A DNA stretch of 64,000 nt from Sulfitobacter sp. 20_GPM-1509m (GCF_000620505.1 NZ_JIBC01000008.1:248001-312000); one strand, 5' to 3'. Shown: positions 52,067 to 62,058, counted from the first letter of the stretch. The notes: a model not told the origin generated them from the sequence alone. Made by a program: numbers and translations.

Positions 52067-52825
52067 TCAATCCGCCGTGGTGATGTCGGTGCCGAACCAT
52101 TTGTCCGAGATTTCGGCCAATGTGCCGTTGTCCCGCAGCGTGGTCAGGGCCGCGTCAACACGGTCGCGCAGCGCCCGGTCGGCTTCGGTGTCGCGGAAAG
52201 GCAGCGCGTTGCGGATTTCCGAAAACGGCTGACCGGCCAGTTGCAGTGGAAGCGGGCTTTCCTTGATCAGCTGTGCCGACGACACGCGGTCCATCACAAA
52301 GGCATCGACCCGCCCCAGCGCCGTGTCCTGCGCGATGTTGGAATCGTAAGTCTTGATTGTGATTTCATCCGCATAGGGCAGTTCATTCAACAACTGCTCG
52401 AAGTTCGAACCCAGGTTCACCGCAACCGTTTTGCCGCGCAGGTCCTCGACGCCGGTGATCGCATCGTTACCTGCCTTGGTCACGACCTGCGCCCCGTCAA
52501 TCACGTAGGGCGCGGTAAAGATGAACTTGGCCTCACGCTCGGGGGTGATGGTGATCTGGTTGGCAATCGTGTCGATCCGGCCCGCGTCCAGCGCGCCGAT
52601 CAGACCTGAAAACGCCATGGTTTCAAACGTCACGTCCAGCCCGGCCTCTTCGCCCACGGCGTTCATCACGTCGACTTCGAACCCCTGCAATTCGTCCAGC
52701 TTGACGAAGGTGAACGGGAAATAGCCACCCGACATGCCCACGCGCAGCGTGTCGGTGCCTTGGGCGATGGCGGGGCCGCCGAATGTGACCGCAAGGGCAG
52801 CGGCGGCGATGATCTGTTTCAGCAT
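52067..52825 (-). CDS. polar amino acid ABC transporter binding protein
   Basis: 252 residues from the ATG at 52825 with AGGAG upstream; a signal peptide ends near AIAQG. SBP family 3 marks: LRVGMSGGYFPFTFVKLDEL near 26, GFEVDVMNAVGEEAGLDVTF near 48, LIGALDAGRIDTIANQITIT near 74, DLRGKTVAVNLGSNFEQLL near 125. Binds a polar amino acid such as cystine or glutamine; not resolved. The 282 bp upstream, to 53106, hold only the sugar operon terminator. Confidence 0.94.
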   Translation of the reverse strand: MLKQIIAAAALAVTFGGPAIAQGTDTLRVGMSGGYFPFTFVKLDELQGFEVDVMNAVGEEAGLDVTFETMAFSGLIGALDAGRIDTIANQITITPEREAKFIFTAPYVIDGAQVVTKAGNDAITGVEDLRGKTVAVNLGSNFEQLLNELPYADEITIKTYDSNIAQDTALGRVDAFVMDRVSSAQLIKESPLPLQLAGQPFSEIRNALPFRDTEADRALRDRVDAALTTLRDNGTLAEISDKWFGTDITTAD

Positions 52826-53066
52826 TGAATTCACTCCTGTAACTCTTGCCTCCAAATGTCACCGCAAGCCACGCGCTTCAACTGTCCCGCAAAATCAAGA
52901 CGATTTATCCGCGCCAGCGCACGCAAGCACTGCACTGTTCGTTTGGCACGGCTCTATGGGGAAAATATCCTGAATTCTGCTCATTTCCAGAAATCTGTGC
53001 TGAGCAGAGCCCTCAAGAAACGCATTCACAGAACGGATATGCGCAGATTGCAAGGCTGGCAAAGGT

Positions 53067-53094
53067 GATCGAAGGGCCGCAAAGCCCTTCGATC
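53067..53094 (-). terminator. terminator-like hairpin after the sugar-binding protein gene
   Basis: GATCGAAGGGC (53067-53077) pairs perfectly over 11 bp with 53084-53094, loop CGCAAA, 12 nt after the binding-protein stop. The sugar operon ends here. The following minus-strand sequence (ACCTTTG) has only a short T run. Confidence 0.65.
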
Positions 53095-53106
53095 GGGTCA
53101 TATGGA

Positions 53107-54051
53107 TCAGAACGGGCTGTCTTCGTAATAGAAGTCAGCAGCGTTGTCCGCAGTGATCAGCACCGACCCGATGGTGAACGTGCCGGACACCGGCGCGGTC
53201 GAGGTCATGCCCACGGCGGTCATCTCGATGGCTGTCGCAATCATCGACGGCGGATAGGTCACGTCGGCCGGGATCATCGGATCGCCGTCGCGCACCTTGG
53301 CCACCATTTCCTTCATGCCGGCACCGCCCAGCACGAACTTGATGTCGTCGCGCCCCGATTGCTCGATGGCCGCCAGCACACCGATGGCCATATCGTCATC
53401 CGAGGCCCAGACCGCGTCGATCTTGTCGTATTTCGACAGGAAATCCTGCATCACGGTAAAGCTGTCGTCGCGGTTCCAGTTGCCGTGCTCCATCGCCAGA
53501 ATGTTGATGCCCGACCCGTCGATTGCGCTTTCAAAGCCTTCGACGCGCTCGTTGTCGATGGTGGTCGGGATGCCACGGAAGACGACGATGTCACCGCCAT
53601 CCGGCATGGCCGAAACCATATATTCGCCCGACACCTTGCCAAAGCCGGGGTTGTCGCCGGCCACATACAGATCCTCGATACCGGGAATGGCAAGACCACG
53701 ATCCACCACCGTCACCCACGCGCCGCTGTCTGCAACTGCCTTGACCGGGCTGGTCAGCGGCTCGGATTCAAAGGGCAGAACCACCAGCGCGCTGATGTTG
53801 CGCGTGGCCAGCATGTCCTCGATGTCGTTGACCTGTTTGGCCGGATCCGAAGCCGTCGCCAGCACGAAATCCAGCTCGGGATAGACCTTCTCCAGCCGGT
53901 CCACCGCCTGTTGCGCGTGAAAGTTCATGCCGCCCGCCCAGCCGTGCGTTGCCGCCGGGATCGACACCCCGATGACCTTGGTTTCCTGTGCCAGCACCGG
54001 CATCGCCAGTGTCGCCGCCAGCGCGGCCGCTGTAATTTTCGCAAATTTCAT
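53107..54051 (-). CDS. sugar ABC transporter substrate-binding protein
   Basis: 314 residues with signal peptide MKFAKITAAALAATLAMPVL. RbsB-like type I fold: VIGVSIPAATHGWAGGMNFH near 27, DIEDMLATRNISALVVLPFE near 78, DKIDAVWASDDDMAIGVLAA near 210. GAGGAGATAAGCC precedes the ATG. It is the last gene of the xylA operon, so xylose or another pentose is the likely ligand, but the sequence alone does not show it. A strong hairpin follows. Confidence 0.93.
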   Translation of the reverse strand: MKFAKITAAALAATLAMPVLAQETKVIGVSIPAATHGWAGGMNFHAQQAVDRLEKVYPELDFVLATASDPAKQVNDIEDMLATRNISALVVLPFESEPLTSPVKAVADSGAWVTVVDRGLAIPGIEDLYVAGDNPGFGKVSGEYMVSAMPDGGDIVVFRGIPTTIDNERVEGFESAIDGSGINILAMEHGNWNRDDSFTVMQDFLSKYDKIDAVWASDDDMAIGVLAAIEQSGRDDIKFVLGGAGMKEMVAKVRDGDPMIPADVTYPPSMIATAIEMTAVGMTSTAPVSGTFTIGSVLITADNAADFYYEDSPF

Positions 54052-54094
54052 GGCTTATCTCCTCTGTTTACCATGTTCTCCCGAAGGGCTGTTC

Positions 54095-55093
54095 TCAGCT
54101 CTCCGCCTTCTTGTCGCGCTGAAGGATGACGGCCAGGATGATGATCACACCCTGTATGGCCCCGTTCAGATAGGGCGATACGCCATCCGTCAGATTCAGA
54201 ATATTGTCGATCAGCGACAGGATCAGCACGCCGATCACCGTGCCCCAGACGCGACCGAAACCGCCCTTGAGCATGGTGCCGCCAATGATCACCGCCGCGA
54301 TGGCTTCCAGTTCCCACAGCACGCCGGTGCTGGGCGACGCCGAGCCAAGGCGTGGGACGTACATGATCGTCGCCACCCCGACGAGGATGCCCAGAAAGAC
54401 ATAGGTCAGCATCCGCACGCGGTTGACGTTCACCGATGAGTAGCGCGCCACCTGATCGTTGGACCCGACCGCCGCCGCATGGCGTCCGAACGCGGCGCGC
54501 CGCATCACCAGCTCGCCGATGATCGCCACCAGCGCAAAGACGATGATCGGCCAGCTGATCCCCAGAATGCCGTCGAAATAGATCGGCCGGATCACCGACC
54601 GCATCCCGAAATCCAAAGACAGCGTGCCACCATCGGCCAGCCACGTGACCAGACTGCGATAAATGCCCATCGTCCCCAGCGTCACGATAAACGCCTCGAT
54701 CCGCATGGTGGTGATCAGGAATCCGTTGACGAACCCGGCCAGCGTCCCCGCCACCATCGCCGTCAACATGCCAACGAACACCAGCGGCCAGCCCGGCCCC
54801 ATCGCAGGAAGCATCGCGTTCATCACCAAAATCATCAGCCCCGCGATAAAGGCCGCCATCGACCCAACCGACAGGTCCAGCCCGCCGGCCGTGATGACAA
54901 AGGTCATGCCCACCGCGATGATCCCGATAAAGGCTGAGCGCGACAGAACGTTGGTGATATTGGCCGCGCTCAGGAAATTCCCGTTCAGCGCCGCGCCGAC
55001 GATCACCAGCACGACCAGCGCCAGAATAGGCCCCAGCACCTTCAGGTTGACGCTTTTTGCCGCCCGTGAGGGCTGTGTTTCGGTGGCTGTCAT
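54095..55093 (-). CDS. sugar ABC transporter permease (RbsC/XylH family)
   Basis: 332 residues from the ATG at 55093, overlapping the ATPase stop (ATGA). Eight to ten helices; FIGIIAVGMTFVITAGGLDL near 55 and SVGSMAAFIAGLMILVMNAM near 76 are family marks, and AFGRHAAAVGSNDQVARYSS near 200 is the ATPase-contact loop. It forms the homodimeric channel. Confidence 0.94.
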   Translation of the reverse strand: MTATETQPSRAAKSVNLKVLGPILALVVLVIVGAALNGNFLSAANITNVLSRSAFIGIIAVGMTFVITAGGLDLSVGSMAAFIAGLMILVMNAMLPAMGPGWPLVFVGMLTAMVAGTLAGFVNGFLITTMRIEAFIVTLGTMGIYRSLVTWLADGGTLSLDFGMRSVIRPIYFDGILGISWPIIVFALVAIIGELVMRRAAFGRHAAAVGSNDQVARYSSVNVNRVRMLTYVFLGILVGVATIMYVPRLGSASPSTGVLWELEAIAAVIIGGTMLKGGFGRVWGTVIGVLILSLIDNILNLTDGVSPYLNGAIQGVIIILAVILQRDKKAES

Positions 55094-56601
55094 CAAATCG
55101 CCTCTTGCCTGTTCGCGCCCAGCCCCATTGCGAGCCGCACGATCTTGTCTTCTGTCATGTCATCTCCGCTGACTTCGCCCGCGATGGTCCCCAGCCGCAT
55201 GACCAGCACCCGATCCGCAAGGCCAATGACCTCCTGCATCTCGGAACTGACCACGATGATGGATTTGCCCGCCGCCGACAGCGCGTGGATGAATTCGTAA
55301 ATCTGTTGCTTGGTGCCGATGTCGATGCCCCGCGTCGGCTCGTCGATGATGACGATATCCGGCTCGGTCAGCATGATCTTGGCGATCAGCAGCTTTTGCT
55401 GGTTGCCCCCCGACAGGTTGCCCACCAGCACGTCACGGGTCGGGCAGCGGATGTCGAAATCGGCAATCGCCCGTGTCAGCGCCGCGTCTTCCGCTTTGTG
55501 ATCTATCAGCCAGTTGGTGAACTCCGGCAGCGCCTGCAGGGTCAGGTTTTCGCGCATCCCCTTTTGCAGCAGCAGCCCCCGGCCCTTGCGGTCCTCGGTC
55601 AGGTAGCACAGCCCCGCCGCCTGCGCCTGTTGCGGAGACCGCAGGGTGACGGACTTGCCATTGATGCGCACATCTCCCTGCGCGGTGCGCAGGCCCGTCA
55701 GCCCCTCCATCGCCTCGGTGCGCCCCGATCCGATCAGCCCGGAAATCCCCAGAATCTCGCCCTTGCGCAGGGTAAAGCTGATGTCACGGGCATAGCCCGG
55801 CACGTTCAGCCCTTTGACCTCCAGCGCCGGCTCATCGCTGACGGCGACAGAACGCACCGGATAGAGTGACGACACATCGCGCCCCACCATCGCTTCGGCC
55901 ATCTGGTCTTCGTTGAACTCGGTCGTCATGCCCTGCGCCACCACATGCCCGTCGCGCAGCACCGTGATCCGGTCCGAGATGCGCTTGACCTCGTCCAGCT
56001 TGTGCGAGGTGAACAGGATCGCCACGCCTTCGGCCTTCAGCCGCTCCACCTGCTCAAACAGCACCTCCGCCTCGCGCTCGGTCAGCACGGCGGTGGGTTC
56101 ATCCATGATCAACACCTGCGCGCGCCGCGACAGCGCCTTGGCGATCTCGACCATCTGCTTGTCCGCATTGGAAATGTCGCGCACCCGCGCGGTGGGCGAC
56201 ACCTTGCAGTTCAGCCGGTCCAGCAGCCTGCGCGTCTCTGCCTGCATCCACCCCTTGTCCAGGAACAGACCACGCCGTTTCTCGTGCCCCAGAAAGATGT
56301 TCTGCTCCACGCTCAACTGGTCGGCCAGATTGAACTCCTGATGGATCAGCACAACGCCCTGCGCCTCGGCCTGTTGCGAAGAGGCAAAACGCACCGGCGC
56401 CTCGTCCAGCTTCACCTGCCCCTTGGTCGGTTCCAGATAGCCCGACATGATCTTCATCGCCGTCGATTTGCCCGCCCCGTTCTCTCCGATCAGGGCGTGC
56501 ACCTCGCCGGGTCGCAGGGTCAGGTTGATGTCGTGCAAAACCTGCACCGGCCCGAAACTCCGGCAAACGTCGGACAGGGTCAGGGCGCGGGTTTCGCTCA
56601 T
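55093..56601 (-). CDS. sugar ABC transporter ATP-binding protein (tandem domains)
   Basis: 502 residues from the ATG at 56601, overlapping the oxidoreductase stop. Two ATPase domains: Walker A GENGAGKSTAMKIMSGY near 40, ADKQMVEIAKALSRRAQVLI near 145, Walker B LIMDEPTAVLTEREAE; the second domain has the degenerate GLIGSGRTEAMEG near 290 and LSGGNQQKLLIAKIML near 400. This is the RbsA/XylG/MglA layout. Confidence 0.94.
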   Translation of the reverse strand: MSETRALTLSDVCRSFGPVQVLHDINLTLRPGEVHALIGENGAGKSTAMKIMSGYLEPTKGQVKLDEAPVRFASSQQAEAQGVVLIHQEFNLADQLSVEQNIFLGHEKRRGLFLDKGWMQAETRRLLDRLNCKVSPTARVRDISNADKQMVEIAKALSRRAQVLIMDEPTAVLTEREAEVLFEQVERLKAEGVAILFTSHKLDEVKRISDRITVLRDGHVVAQGMTTEFNEDQMAEAMVGRDVSSLYPVRSVAVSDEPALEVKGLNVPGYARDISFTLRKGEILGISGLIGSGRTEAMEGLTGLRTAQGDVRINGKSVTLRSPQQAQAAGLCYLTEDRKGRGLLLQKGMRENLTLQALPEFTNWLIDHKAEDAALTRAIADFDIRCPTRDVLVGNLSGGNQQKLLIAKIMLTEPDIVIIDEPTRGIDIGTKQQIYEFIHALSAAGKSIIVVSSEMQEVIGLADRVLVMRLGTIAGEVSGDDMTEDKIVRLAMGLGANRQEAI

Positions 56602-57731
56602 AGCTTGACCCACGCCGCATCGCGCTTCGACGACCGCACGCAAGCGTCGATAAAGGCGACCCCTTCCAGCCCGTCCTGCACCGTCGGCAACAGGTGATCC
56701 GGCATCTTGCCGTCGCGCGCCGCGACGATCAGGTCGGCCGCCTCGTTGTAGATGTTGGCAAAGCCTTCAAGATACCCCTCGGGATGCCCCGGCGGAATGC
56801 GCGAGGCCCCTTGATTGCCCGCAGTGGCACCCGCCCCGTTGCGGGTCAGCAACCGCTTGGGTTCGCCGAAGGGCGTGAACCACAGATAGTTCGGATCTTC
56901 CTGCGCCCATTCCAGCCCGCCCTTGTCGCCGTATACCCGCAACCGCAGACCGTTTTCATTGCCCGGCGCCACCTGGGACGACCACAACATGCCCTTGGCC
57001 CCGCCGTCAAAGCGCAGCATCACATGCACATTGTCATCCAGCCGCCGCCCTTCGACAAAGGTGGTCAGATCAGCGGCCAGACTTTCCAGCTGCAACCCCG
57101 TGACAAAGCGCGCAAGGTTGTAGGCATGCGTGCCGATATCGCCCACACAGCCCCCCGCGCCAGAGCGTTCCGGGTCGGTGCGCCATTCCGCCTGCTTGCT
57201 GCCGTCAGCCTCGACCGGATCGGTCAGCCAGTCTTGCGGATACTCAACCTGCACAACGCGTACATTGCCAATGTCGCCCTGCCGCACCATTTCGCGGGCC
57301 TGACGCACCATCGGATAGCCGGTGTAATTGTGCGTCAGCACAAACAACGCGTCCGACTTCTCCGCCGCCGCCACCAGCTTTTTCGCATCCGCCAGGGTCG
57401 AGGTCAGCGGCTTGTCACAGATCACATGGATGCCACGTTTCAGGAATTCGCGCGCCGCCGGGTAATGCACATGGTTCGGCGTGACAATCGCCACCGCCTC
57501 GACCCCGTCCTTCAACCGCGCTTCGCGCTTCGCCATCTCTGTGAAATCGCCATAACAACGGTCCTCGGCCAGCCCCAGCGCAGCACCCGAGGCTTTGGAT
57601 TTCTCCGCCGTCGACGACAGCGCCCCGGCAACCAGCTGAAACCGTCCGTCAATGCGCGAGGCGATGCGATGCACCCCGCCGATGAACGCGTCATTCCCGC
57701 CGCCGATCATGCCCAGTCTGATAGGTTTCAT
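56598..57731 (-). CDS. Gfo/Idh/MocA family oxidoreductase
   Basis: 377 residues from the ATG at 57731; the frame continues to a TTG at 57737 that overlaps the previous stop. RLGMIGGGNDAFIGGVHRIA near 5 is the NAD(P) site, VICDKPLTSTLADAKKLV near 95 holds the catalytic Lys of EKP/DKP, and DIGTHAYNLARFVTGLQL near 195 the usual DxxxH. It oxidises or reduces a sugar or inositol-like ring. With the neighbouring TIM-barrel isomerase it resembles inositol or rare-sugar gene pairs. Confidence 0.93.
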   Translation of the reverse strand: MKPIRLGMIGGGNDAFIGGVHRIASRIDGRFQLVAGALSSTAEKSKASGAALGLAEDRCYGDFTEMAKREARLKDGVEAVAIVTPNHVHYPAAREFLKRGIHVICDKPLTSTLADAKKLVAAAEKSDALFVLTHNYTGYPMVRQAREMVRQGDIGNVRVVQVEYPQDWLTDPVEADGSKQAEWRTDPERSGAGGCVGDIGTHAYNLARFVTGLQLESLAADLTTFVEGRRLDDNVHVMLRFDGGAKGMLWSSQVAPGNENGLRLRVYGDKGGLEWAQEDPNYLWFTPFGEPKRLLTRNGAGATAGNQGASRIPPGHPEGYLEGFANIYNEAADLIVAARDGKMPDHLLPTVQDGLEGVAFIDACVRSSKRDAAWVKL

Positions 57732-57733
57732 CC

Positions 57734-58786
57734 TCAAATCCCCATCATCTTGGCGTTCAGCGCGGTGTCCGCCCCGCCGTCCGCGAAATCGTCAAAGGCG
57801 CGTTCGGTCACACGAATGATATGATCCTTGACGAATTGCGCCCCCTCGCGGGCGCCGTCCTCGGGATGCTTGATCGCGCATTCCCATTCCACCACGGCCC
57901 AGCCGTCGAAATCATTCGCCGCCATCTTGGAAAACACCGCGCCAAAATCGACCTGCCCGTCGCCCAGACTGCGGAACCGCCCTGCGCGGTTGACCCACGA
58001 CTGATAGCCGCCATAAACACCCTGCCGGCCCGTCGGATTGAACTCGGCATCCTTGACGTGGAACATGCGGATGCGGTCGCGGTAGATGTCGATATTGTCG
58101 AGATAATCCAGACATTGCAGCACGTAATGCGACGGATCATACAGCATGTTGGCGCGTGCGTGATTGCCGGTGCGCTCAAGGAACATCTCGTAGGTGATCC
58201 CGTCGTGCAGGTCCTCGCCCGGATGGATTTCGTAACAGACATCGACGCCGCAGTCCTCGGCGTGGTCCAAAATCGGCAACCACCGCTTTGCCAGCTCGTC
58301 AAAGGCCTGCTCGACCAGACCCGCAGGCCGCTGCGGCCACGGATAGACGTAGGGCCAGGCCAGCGCGCCCGAAAACGTCGCATGTGCCCCGATGCCCAGG
58401 TGTTTCGAGGCGGTCAGCGCCTTTTTCACCTGATCGACGGCCCATGCCTGACGCGCCTTGGGATTCCCCCTCACGCTTTCCGCGGCGAACCCGTCAAACA
58501 CGTCGTCATAGGCGGGGTGCACCGCCACCAACTGCCCTTGCAGGTGGGTCGAAAGCTCGGTCACCTCGACGCCATTGGCGCGCGCCTGTCCGGCCCAATC
58601 CTCGCAATAGCCCTTGGATGTGGCGGCCTGATCCAGATCAATCATCCGCGCGTCCCAGCTTGGCACCTGAACGCCCTTGTAGCCGCAATCGGCAGCCCAT
58701 TTGGTGATCGCGTCCCATGAGTTAAACGGCGCGTCATCACCGGCAAATTGCGCCAGAAACAGCGCCGGACCCTTGATCGTTTTCAT
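57734..58786 (-). CDS. sugar phosphate isomerase/epimerase (xylose isomerase-like TIM barrel)
   Basis: 350 residues; an AP-endonuclease-2/IolE-type barrel. Metal-binding segments are visible: CYEIHPGEDLHDG near 195 (Glu, His), NMLYDPSHYVLQCLDYLD near 225 (Asp, His), MFHVKDAEFNPTGRQGVYGG near 252 and WAVVEWECAIKHPEDGAREG near 300. GGGAGGAACGAG precedes the ATG. Likely interconverts ketoses or dehydrates a keto-inositol; the substrate is not set. Confidence 0.92.
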   Translation of the reverse strand: MKTIKGPALFLAQFAGDDAPFNSWDAITKWAADCGYKGVQVPSWDARMIDLDQAATSKGYCEDWAGQARANGVEVTELSTHLQGQLVAVHPAYDDVFDGFAAESVRGNPKARQAWAVDQVKKALTASKHLGIGAHATFSGALAWPYVYPWPQRPAGLVEQAFDELAKRWLPILDHAEDCGVDVCYEIHPGEDLHDGITYEMFLERTGNHARANMLYDPSHYVLQCLDYLDNIDIYRDRIRMFHVKDAEFNPTGRQGVYGGYQSWVNRAGRFRSLGDGQVDFGAVFSKMAANDFDGWAVVEWECAIKHPEDGAREGAQFVKDHIIRVTERAFDDFADGGADTALNAKMMGI

Positions 58787-58803
58787 CTCGTTCCTCCCTT
58801 TCG

Positions 58804-60114
58804 TCAGACGTAGCGGTTGACGATATTCTCAAGTTTCTCCTGCGCGCCGGAACGCGGCTGCGGCTTCACGTCCGCCGCCTCGGCACGGGCGGCGATCCCG
58901 TCCAGCGTGGCACCTGCCTCCAGCATGGCTTGCGCATCGGCGCTGTCCCAACCGGCGTAACGGGCGCGGCGCGGCCCCTCCAGCGCGTCATCCTCGATCA
59001 TCCGGTACGCCGATTTCAGCCCGCGTGCGCAGATGTCCATCGCCCCCACGTGGGCCGCAATCAGGTCTTCGGCATCCAGCGACTGCCGCCGCAGCTTGGC
59101 GTCGAAATTGGTGCCGCCGGTGGTGAACCCGCCTGCCATCAGCACTTCGTAATAGGCCAGCGCCGCCTCGGACGGGGAATTGGGGAACTGGTCGGTGTCC
59201 CAGCCGGATTGGTAATCGTTGCGGTTCATGTCGATCGACCCGAAAATACCCAGTGTCCGCGCCATCGCCAGCTCATGCTCGAACGAATGACCCGCCAGGA
59301 TCGCGTGCCCCTGCTCCACGTTCACCTTGACCTCATCTTCAAGGCCGAACCGTTTCAGGAAGCCGTAGACCGTGGCCACATCGTAATCATACTGGTGCTT
59401 GGTCGGCTCCTGCGGCTTCGGCTCGATCAGGATCGCGCCCTTGAAGCCGATCTTGTGCTTGTATTCGACCACCATGGACAGAAACCGGCCCATCTGTTCC
59501 AGCTCCCGGCCCAGATCGGTGTTCAGCAGCGTCTCGTAGCCTTCGCGCCCGCCCCACAGCACATAGTTCTCGCCGTTCAAACGGTGGGTCACATCCATGC
59601 AGGCCTTTACCGTCGAGGCACAGTAGGCAAAGACATCCGGGTCCGGGTTGGTGCTGGCACCGGCCATGTAACGCCGGTTCGAGAACATGTTTGCCGTCCC
59701 CCACAACAGGCGCGGCCCGCCGTCGGCCATCTTTTTCTCGAAATAATCGGCCATCTCGTTCAGGCGCTTGTGGCTCTCGGCCAGGTTGCTGCCCTCGGGG
59801 CGCACGTCGTGGTCGTGAAAGCAGAAGAACGGCACGTTCAGAATGCGGAACATGTCAAAGGCGGCATCGGCCTTGGCCCGCGCCAGTTCCATCGTGTCCG
59901 CAGGGAACCAGGGGCGCTGGAACGTCTGCCCGCCAAAGGGATCGTTCCCCTCCCAGACAAAGTTGTGCCAATAGCAGACGGCAAAGCGCAGATGCTCCTC
60001 CATCGTCTTGCCCCCCAGTTTTTCCTGCGGGTCATAGTGACGGAAGGCCATCGGATTGGTGCTGTCCGCACCTTCGAATGTCACCGGGGCGATGTCTGCG
60101 AAATATTGGCTCAC
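58804..60114 (-). CDS. xylA: xylose isomerase
   Basis: 436 residues, the class II length. [20 protein letters not shown] near 97 has the catalytic His and Asp, [14 protein letters not shown] near 185, [17 protein letters not shown] near 230 the metal Glu, [17 protein letters not shown] near 267 the second Glu and His, and [19 protein letters not shown] near 293 the metal Asp set. Converts D-xylose to D-xylulose with two Mg/Mn ions. It starts within the end of the LacI-type regulator (ATGA). No xylulokinase gene is in the window. Confidence 0.97.
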   Translation of the reverse strand: MSQYFADIAPVTFEGADSTNPMAFRHYDPQEKLGGKTMEEHLRFAVCYWHNFVWEGNDPFGGQTFQRPWFPADTMELARAKADAAFDMFRILNVPFFCFHDHDVRPEGSNLAESHKRLNEMADYFEKKMADGGPRLLWGTANMFSNRRYMAGASTNPDPDVFAYCASTVKACMDVTHRLNGENYVLWGGREGYETLLNTDLGRELEQMGRFLSMVVEYKHKIGFKGAILIEPKPQEPTKHQYDYDVATVYGFLKRFGLEDEVKVNVEQGHAILAGHSFEHELAMARTLGIFGSIDMNRNDYQSGWDTDQFPNSPSEAALAYYEVLMAGGFTTGGTNFDAKLRRQSLDAEDLIAAHVGAMDICARGLKSAYRMIEDDALEGPRRARYAGWDSADAQAMLEAGATLDGIAARAEAADVKPQPRSGAQEKLENIVNRYV

Positions 60115-61118
60115 TGTATGTTCTCACGGCTGTAGATGTTCAATTTGATCCTGCCGGCATCGGCAGGAGGTGTGATGGAATCCGTCAGGTCACGCATGAC
60201 CCCGACGGCGGCAATGACGCCCGCGCGAATGTCCTGATCAATCACCAGATCAAAGGTGCCGGTGCGCAGCGCCTCGCGCGAAATCTGGGTCAGTTCGTGC
60301 ACGATGGTTACGGGCTTGGGGTCCAGCGTGCCGACCGCGCGCACCAGCCCGCGGTTGCCCGCCCCGATGGCATAGATCCCTGCAATCGGCCGGTCGCGGG
60401 CCGTGTCCAGAACGATCTGTTCCACCCGGGCGGCATCATCGGCCCCCTGGGCCGCGGGCAACAACGTGCAACCGTCGAACCGCTCTTGCATGACCATCTG
60501 GAACCCCAGCAAACGCTCGCTGTGGTCCCGCGCGGCCAGCGACCCCGCAATCATCAGGATGTTACCCGCATCCTTGATGAACCGCCCCATGAACTCGGCC
60601 GCGGTGCGCCCCGCCATGACGTTGTCGGGGCCGACATAGGCGTCCCGCCCCGAACTTGGCAGGTCCGCGACAAGGCTGACAACCCTGACGCCGGAGGCAA
60701 GAAGCGATGCGATTTCCTCGTTGATCTCGGGGGCCTCGCTGACCATCACAGCGACCGCATCGCAATCCAGATTGCGCAACGCCGCGATCTGATCCTCGAC
60801 ATCAAAGGGACGGGTCGGGACGATCTGGACAACCACCTGTTCCTCACGCAGCCGATGCTGTTCCTGCGCAAGTGCCGCGTGCAGCAAGGCCACAAAGCCG
60901 GTGTCGCCGGTCGGCACGACAAAACAGAAGCGATAGATGCGGCGGCGCGACAGGTTGGCGGCGGCCAGATTGCGGACATATCCGGTCTGGACAACAGCCG
61001 CCTTGACGCGATCCACCACCTTGGCCGACACGCCGCCGCGATTGTTCAGAACGCGATCGACGGTCGCAAGGCTGACCTGCGCCACCTCAGCAACGTCGCG
61101 TACCGTTGGCCCGCTCAT
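60111..61118 (-). CDS. LacI family transcriptional regulator of the xylose operon
   Basis: 335 residues from the ATG at 61118 with GGGGGGAATCGAG upstream. [23 protein letters not shown] near 5, hinge [11 protein letters not shown] near 50; the core domain is a periplasmic-binding-like fold ([20 protein letters not shown] near 160). It is the first gene of its own operon and so probably autoregulated and sugar-induced. Confidence 0.94.
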   Translation of the reverse strand: MSGPTVRDVAEVAQVSLATVDRVLNNRGGVSAKVVDRVKAAVVQTGYVRNLAAANLSRRRIYRFCFVVPTGDTGFVALLHAALAQEQHRLREEQVVVQIVPTRPFDVEDQIAALRNLDCDAVAVMVSEAPEINEEIASLLASGVRVVSLVADLPSSGRDAYVGPDNVMAGRTAAEFMGRFIKDAGNILMIAGSLAARDHSERLLGFQMVMQERFDGCTLLPAAQGADDAARVEQIVLDTARDRPIAGIYAIGAGNRGLVRAVGTLDPKPVTIVHELTQISREALRTGTFDLVIDQDIRAGVIAAVGVMRDLTDSITPPADAGRIKLNIYSRENIQ

Positions 61119-61468
61119 CTCGATTCCCCCCCAGTTGCCCAAGGATCGGAGAATTCTTGAGGTACGTCAATCAAATTTCTGACGACAATGCCTCAAATGC
61201 CATAAGGCCGCCCCTAGGACGCGCAGGCTTACCTGCCAGAAAGCGCGGATCGCCAACTTTGACATACGGGTATCTCGACCGTGATTCCCGTCATGTGCCC
61301 TCACGGGCCCTTGTGCTGTACCGGACAGGATGGCGGGTCGCGGCCTAAAATGCCACAACATGCTGTTAATGTTCAATTTTCTCACACGCGCGAATTCCCG
61401 CCCATGCCATTTGCCAGAATCACCGGTCACCGATACTGAGTCTCAAAAAAACACGGGCAGTCAAAATC
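61119..61468. promoter_or_regulatory. 350-bp divergent promoter region
   Basis: It lies between the regulator start and the CHAP gene. CGTCA-N10-TGACG at 61165-61184, 47 bp before the regulator ATG, is a candidate LacI-type operator. A TTGACA hexamer stands at 61259-61264 on the plus strand without a good -10 partner. An AT-rich stretch (61360-61390) precedes the CHAP gene. No gene seen. Confidence 0.35.
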
Positions 61469-62026
61469 ATGTTACGAACCAACATCGCGCGCAAACTTCC
61501 CTGGGCTTTTCTGGCCTTGGGCATGCTGGTTTCAGCCTGCGCCCAGAAACCTGAAGTTACGCACAGCGGGATCGATCAGAACCGTTTGACGCTGGCGTTG
61601 ATGGAGGTTGAGGCAAAGCACGAACGCGGCGCGCGCGTGTGGTGCGTGCCATTCGCCCGCGATCTGAGCGGCATCGAAATTTACGGAAATGCGAACCTGT
61701 GGTGGGACAAGGCCAAGGGCCTCTACCCGCGCGGCAACGCACCGGCCCCCGGCTCGGTTCTGGCCTTCCGGTCAACCAGCAAAAATCCCATGGGCCACGT
61801 GGCAGTGGTTTCGCAAATTCTCTCTGACCGGATGATCCAGGTGGATCATGCCAACTGGGAGAAAAACAGGGTCACGATGAAAATGGTTGCCGTTGACGTG
61901 TCCAAGTCAAATGACTGGACCGCTGTGCGCCTTGAAAGCGCCCCTGGCAGCCTTGGATCGACCTATCCGACCCACGGGTTCATATATCCCGCCGCAAACC
62001 AGTCCAAGATCGCCTCGCGCATGTAA
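61469..62026 (+). CDS. CHAP-domain lipoprotein (peptidoglycan amidase-like)
   Basis: 185 residues. A signal peptide ends in LVSAC (lipid Cys24). A CHAP fold follows with WCVPFARDLSGI (catalytic Cys59), MGHVAVVSQI (His110) and QVDHANW (Asn129). WWDKAKGLYPRGNAPAPGSV near 78 is the usual CHAP loop. Such proteins cleave peptide crosslinks in the cell wall. The gene stands alone and converges on the SGNH gene; a hairpin lies 8 nt after its stop. Confidence 0.9.
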   Translation: MLRTNIARKLPWAFLALGMLVSACAQKPEVTHSGIDQNRLTLALMEVEAKHERGARVWCVPFARDLSGIEIYGNANLWWDKAKGLYPRGNAPAPGSVLAFRSTSKNPMGHVAVVSQILSDRMIQVDHANWEKNRVTMKMVAVDVSKSNDWTAVRLESAPGSLGSTYPTHGFIYPAANQSKIASRM

Positions 62027-62033
62027 AAGGCAG

Positions 62034-62057
62034 CCCTGCCGCGCGTCGCGGGCAGGG
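62034..62057. terminator. bidirectional hairpin between convergent genes
   Basis: CCCTGCCGCG (62034-62043) pairs with CGCGGGCAGGG (62047-62057) with one bulged G and a CGT loop. It fills the gap between the CHAP stop and the SGNH stop. No T-run. Confidence 0.6.
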
Positions 62058-62058
62058 T

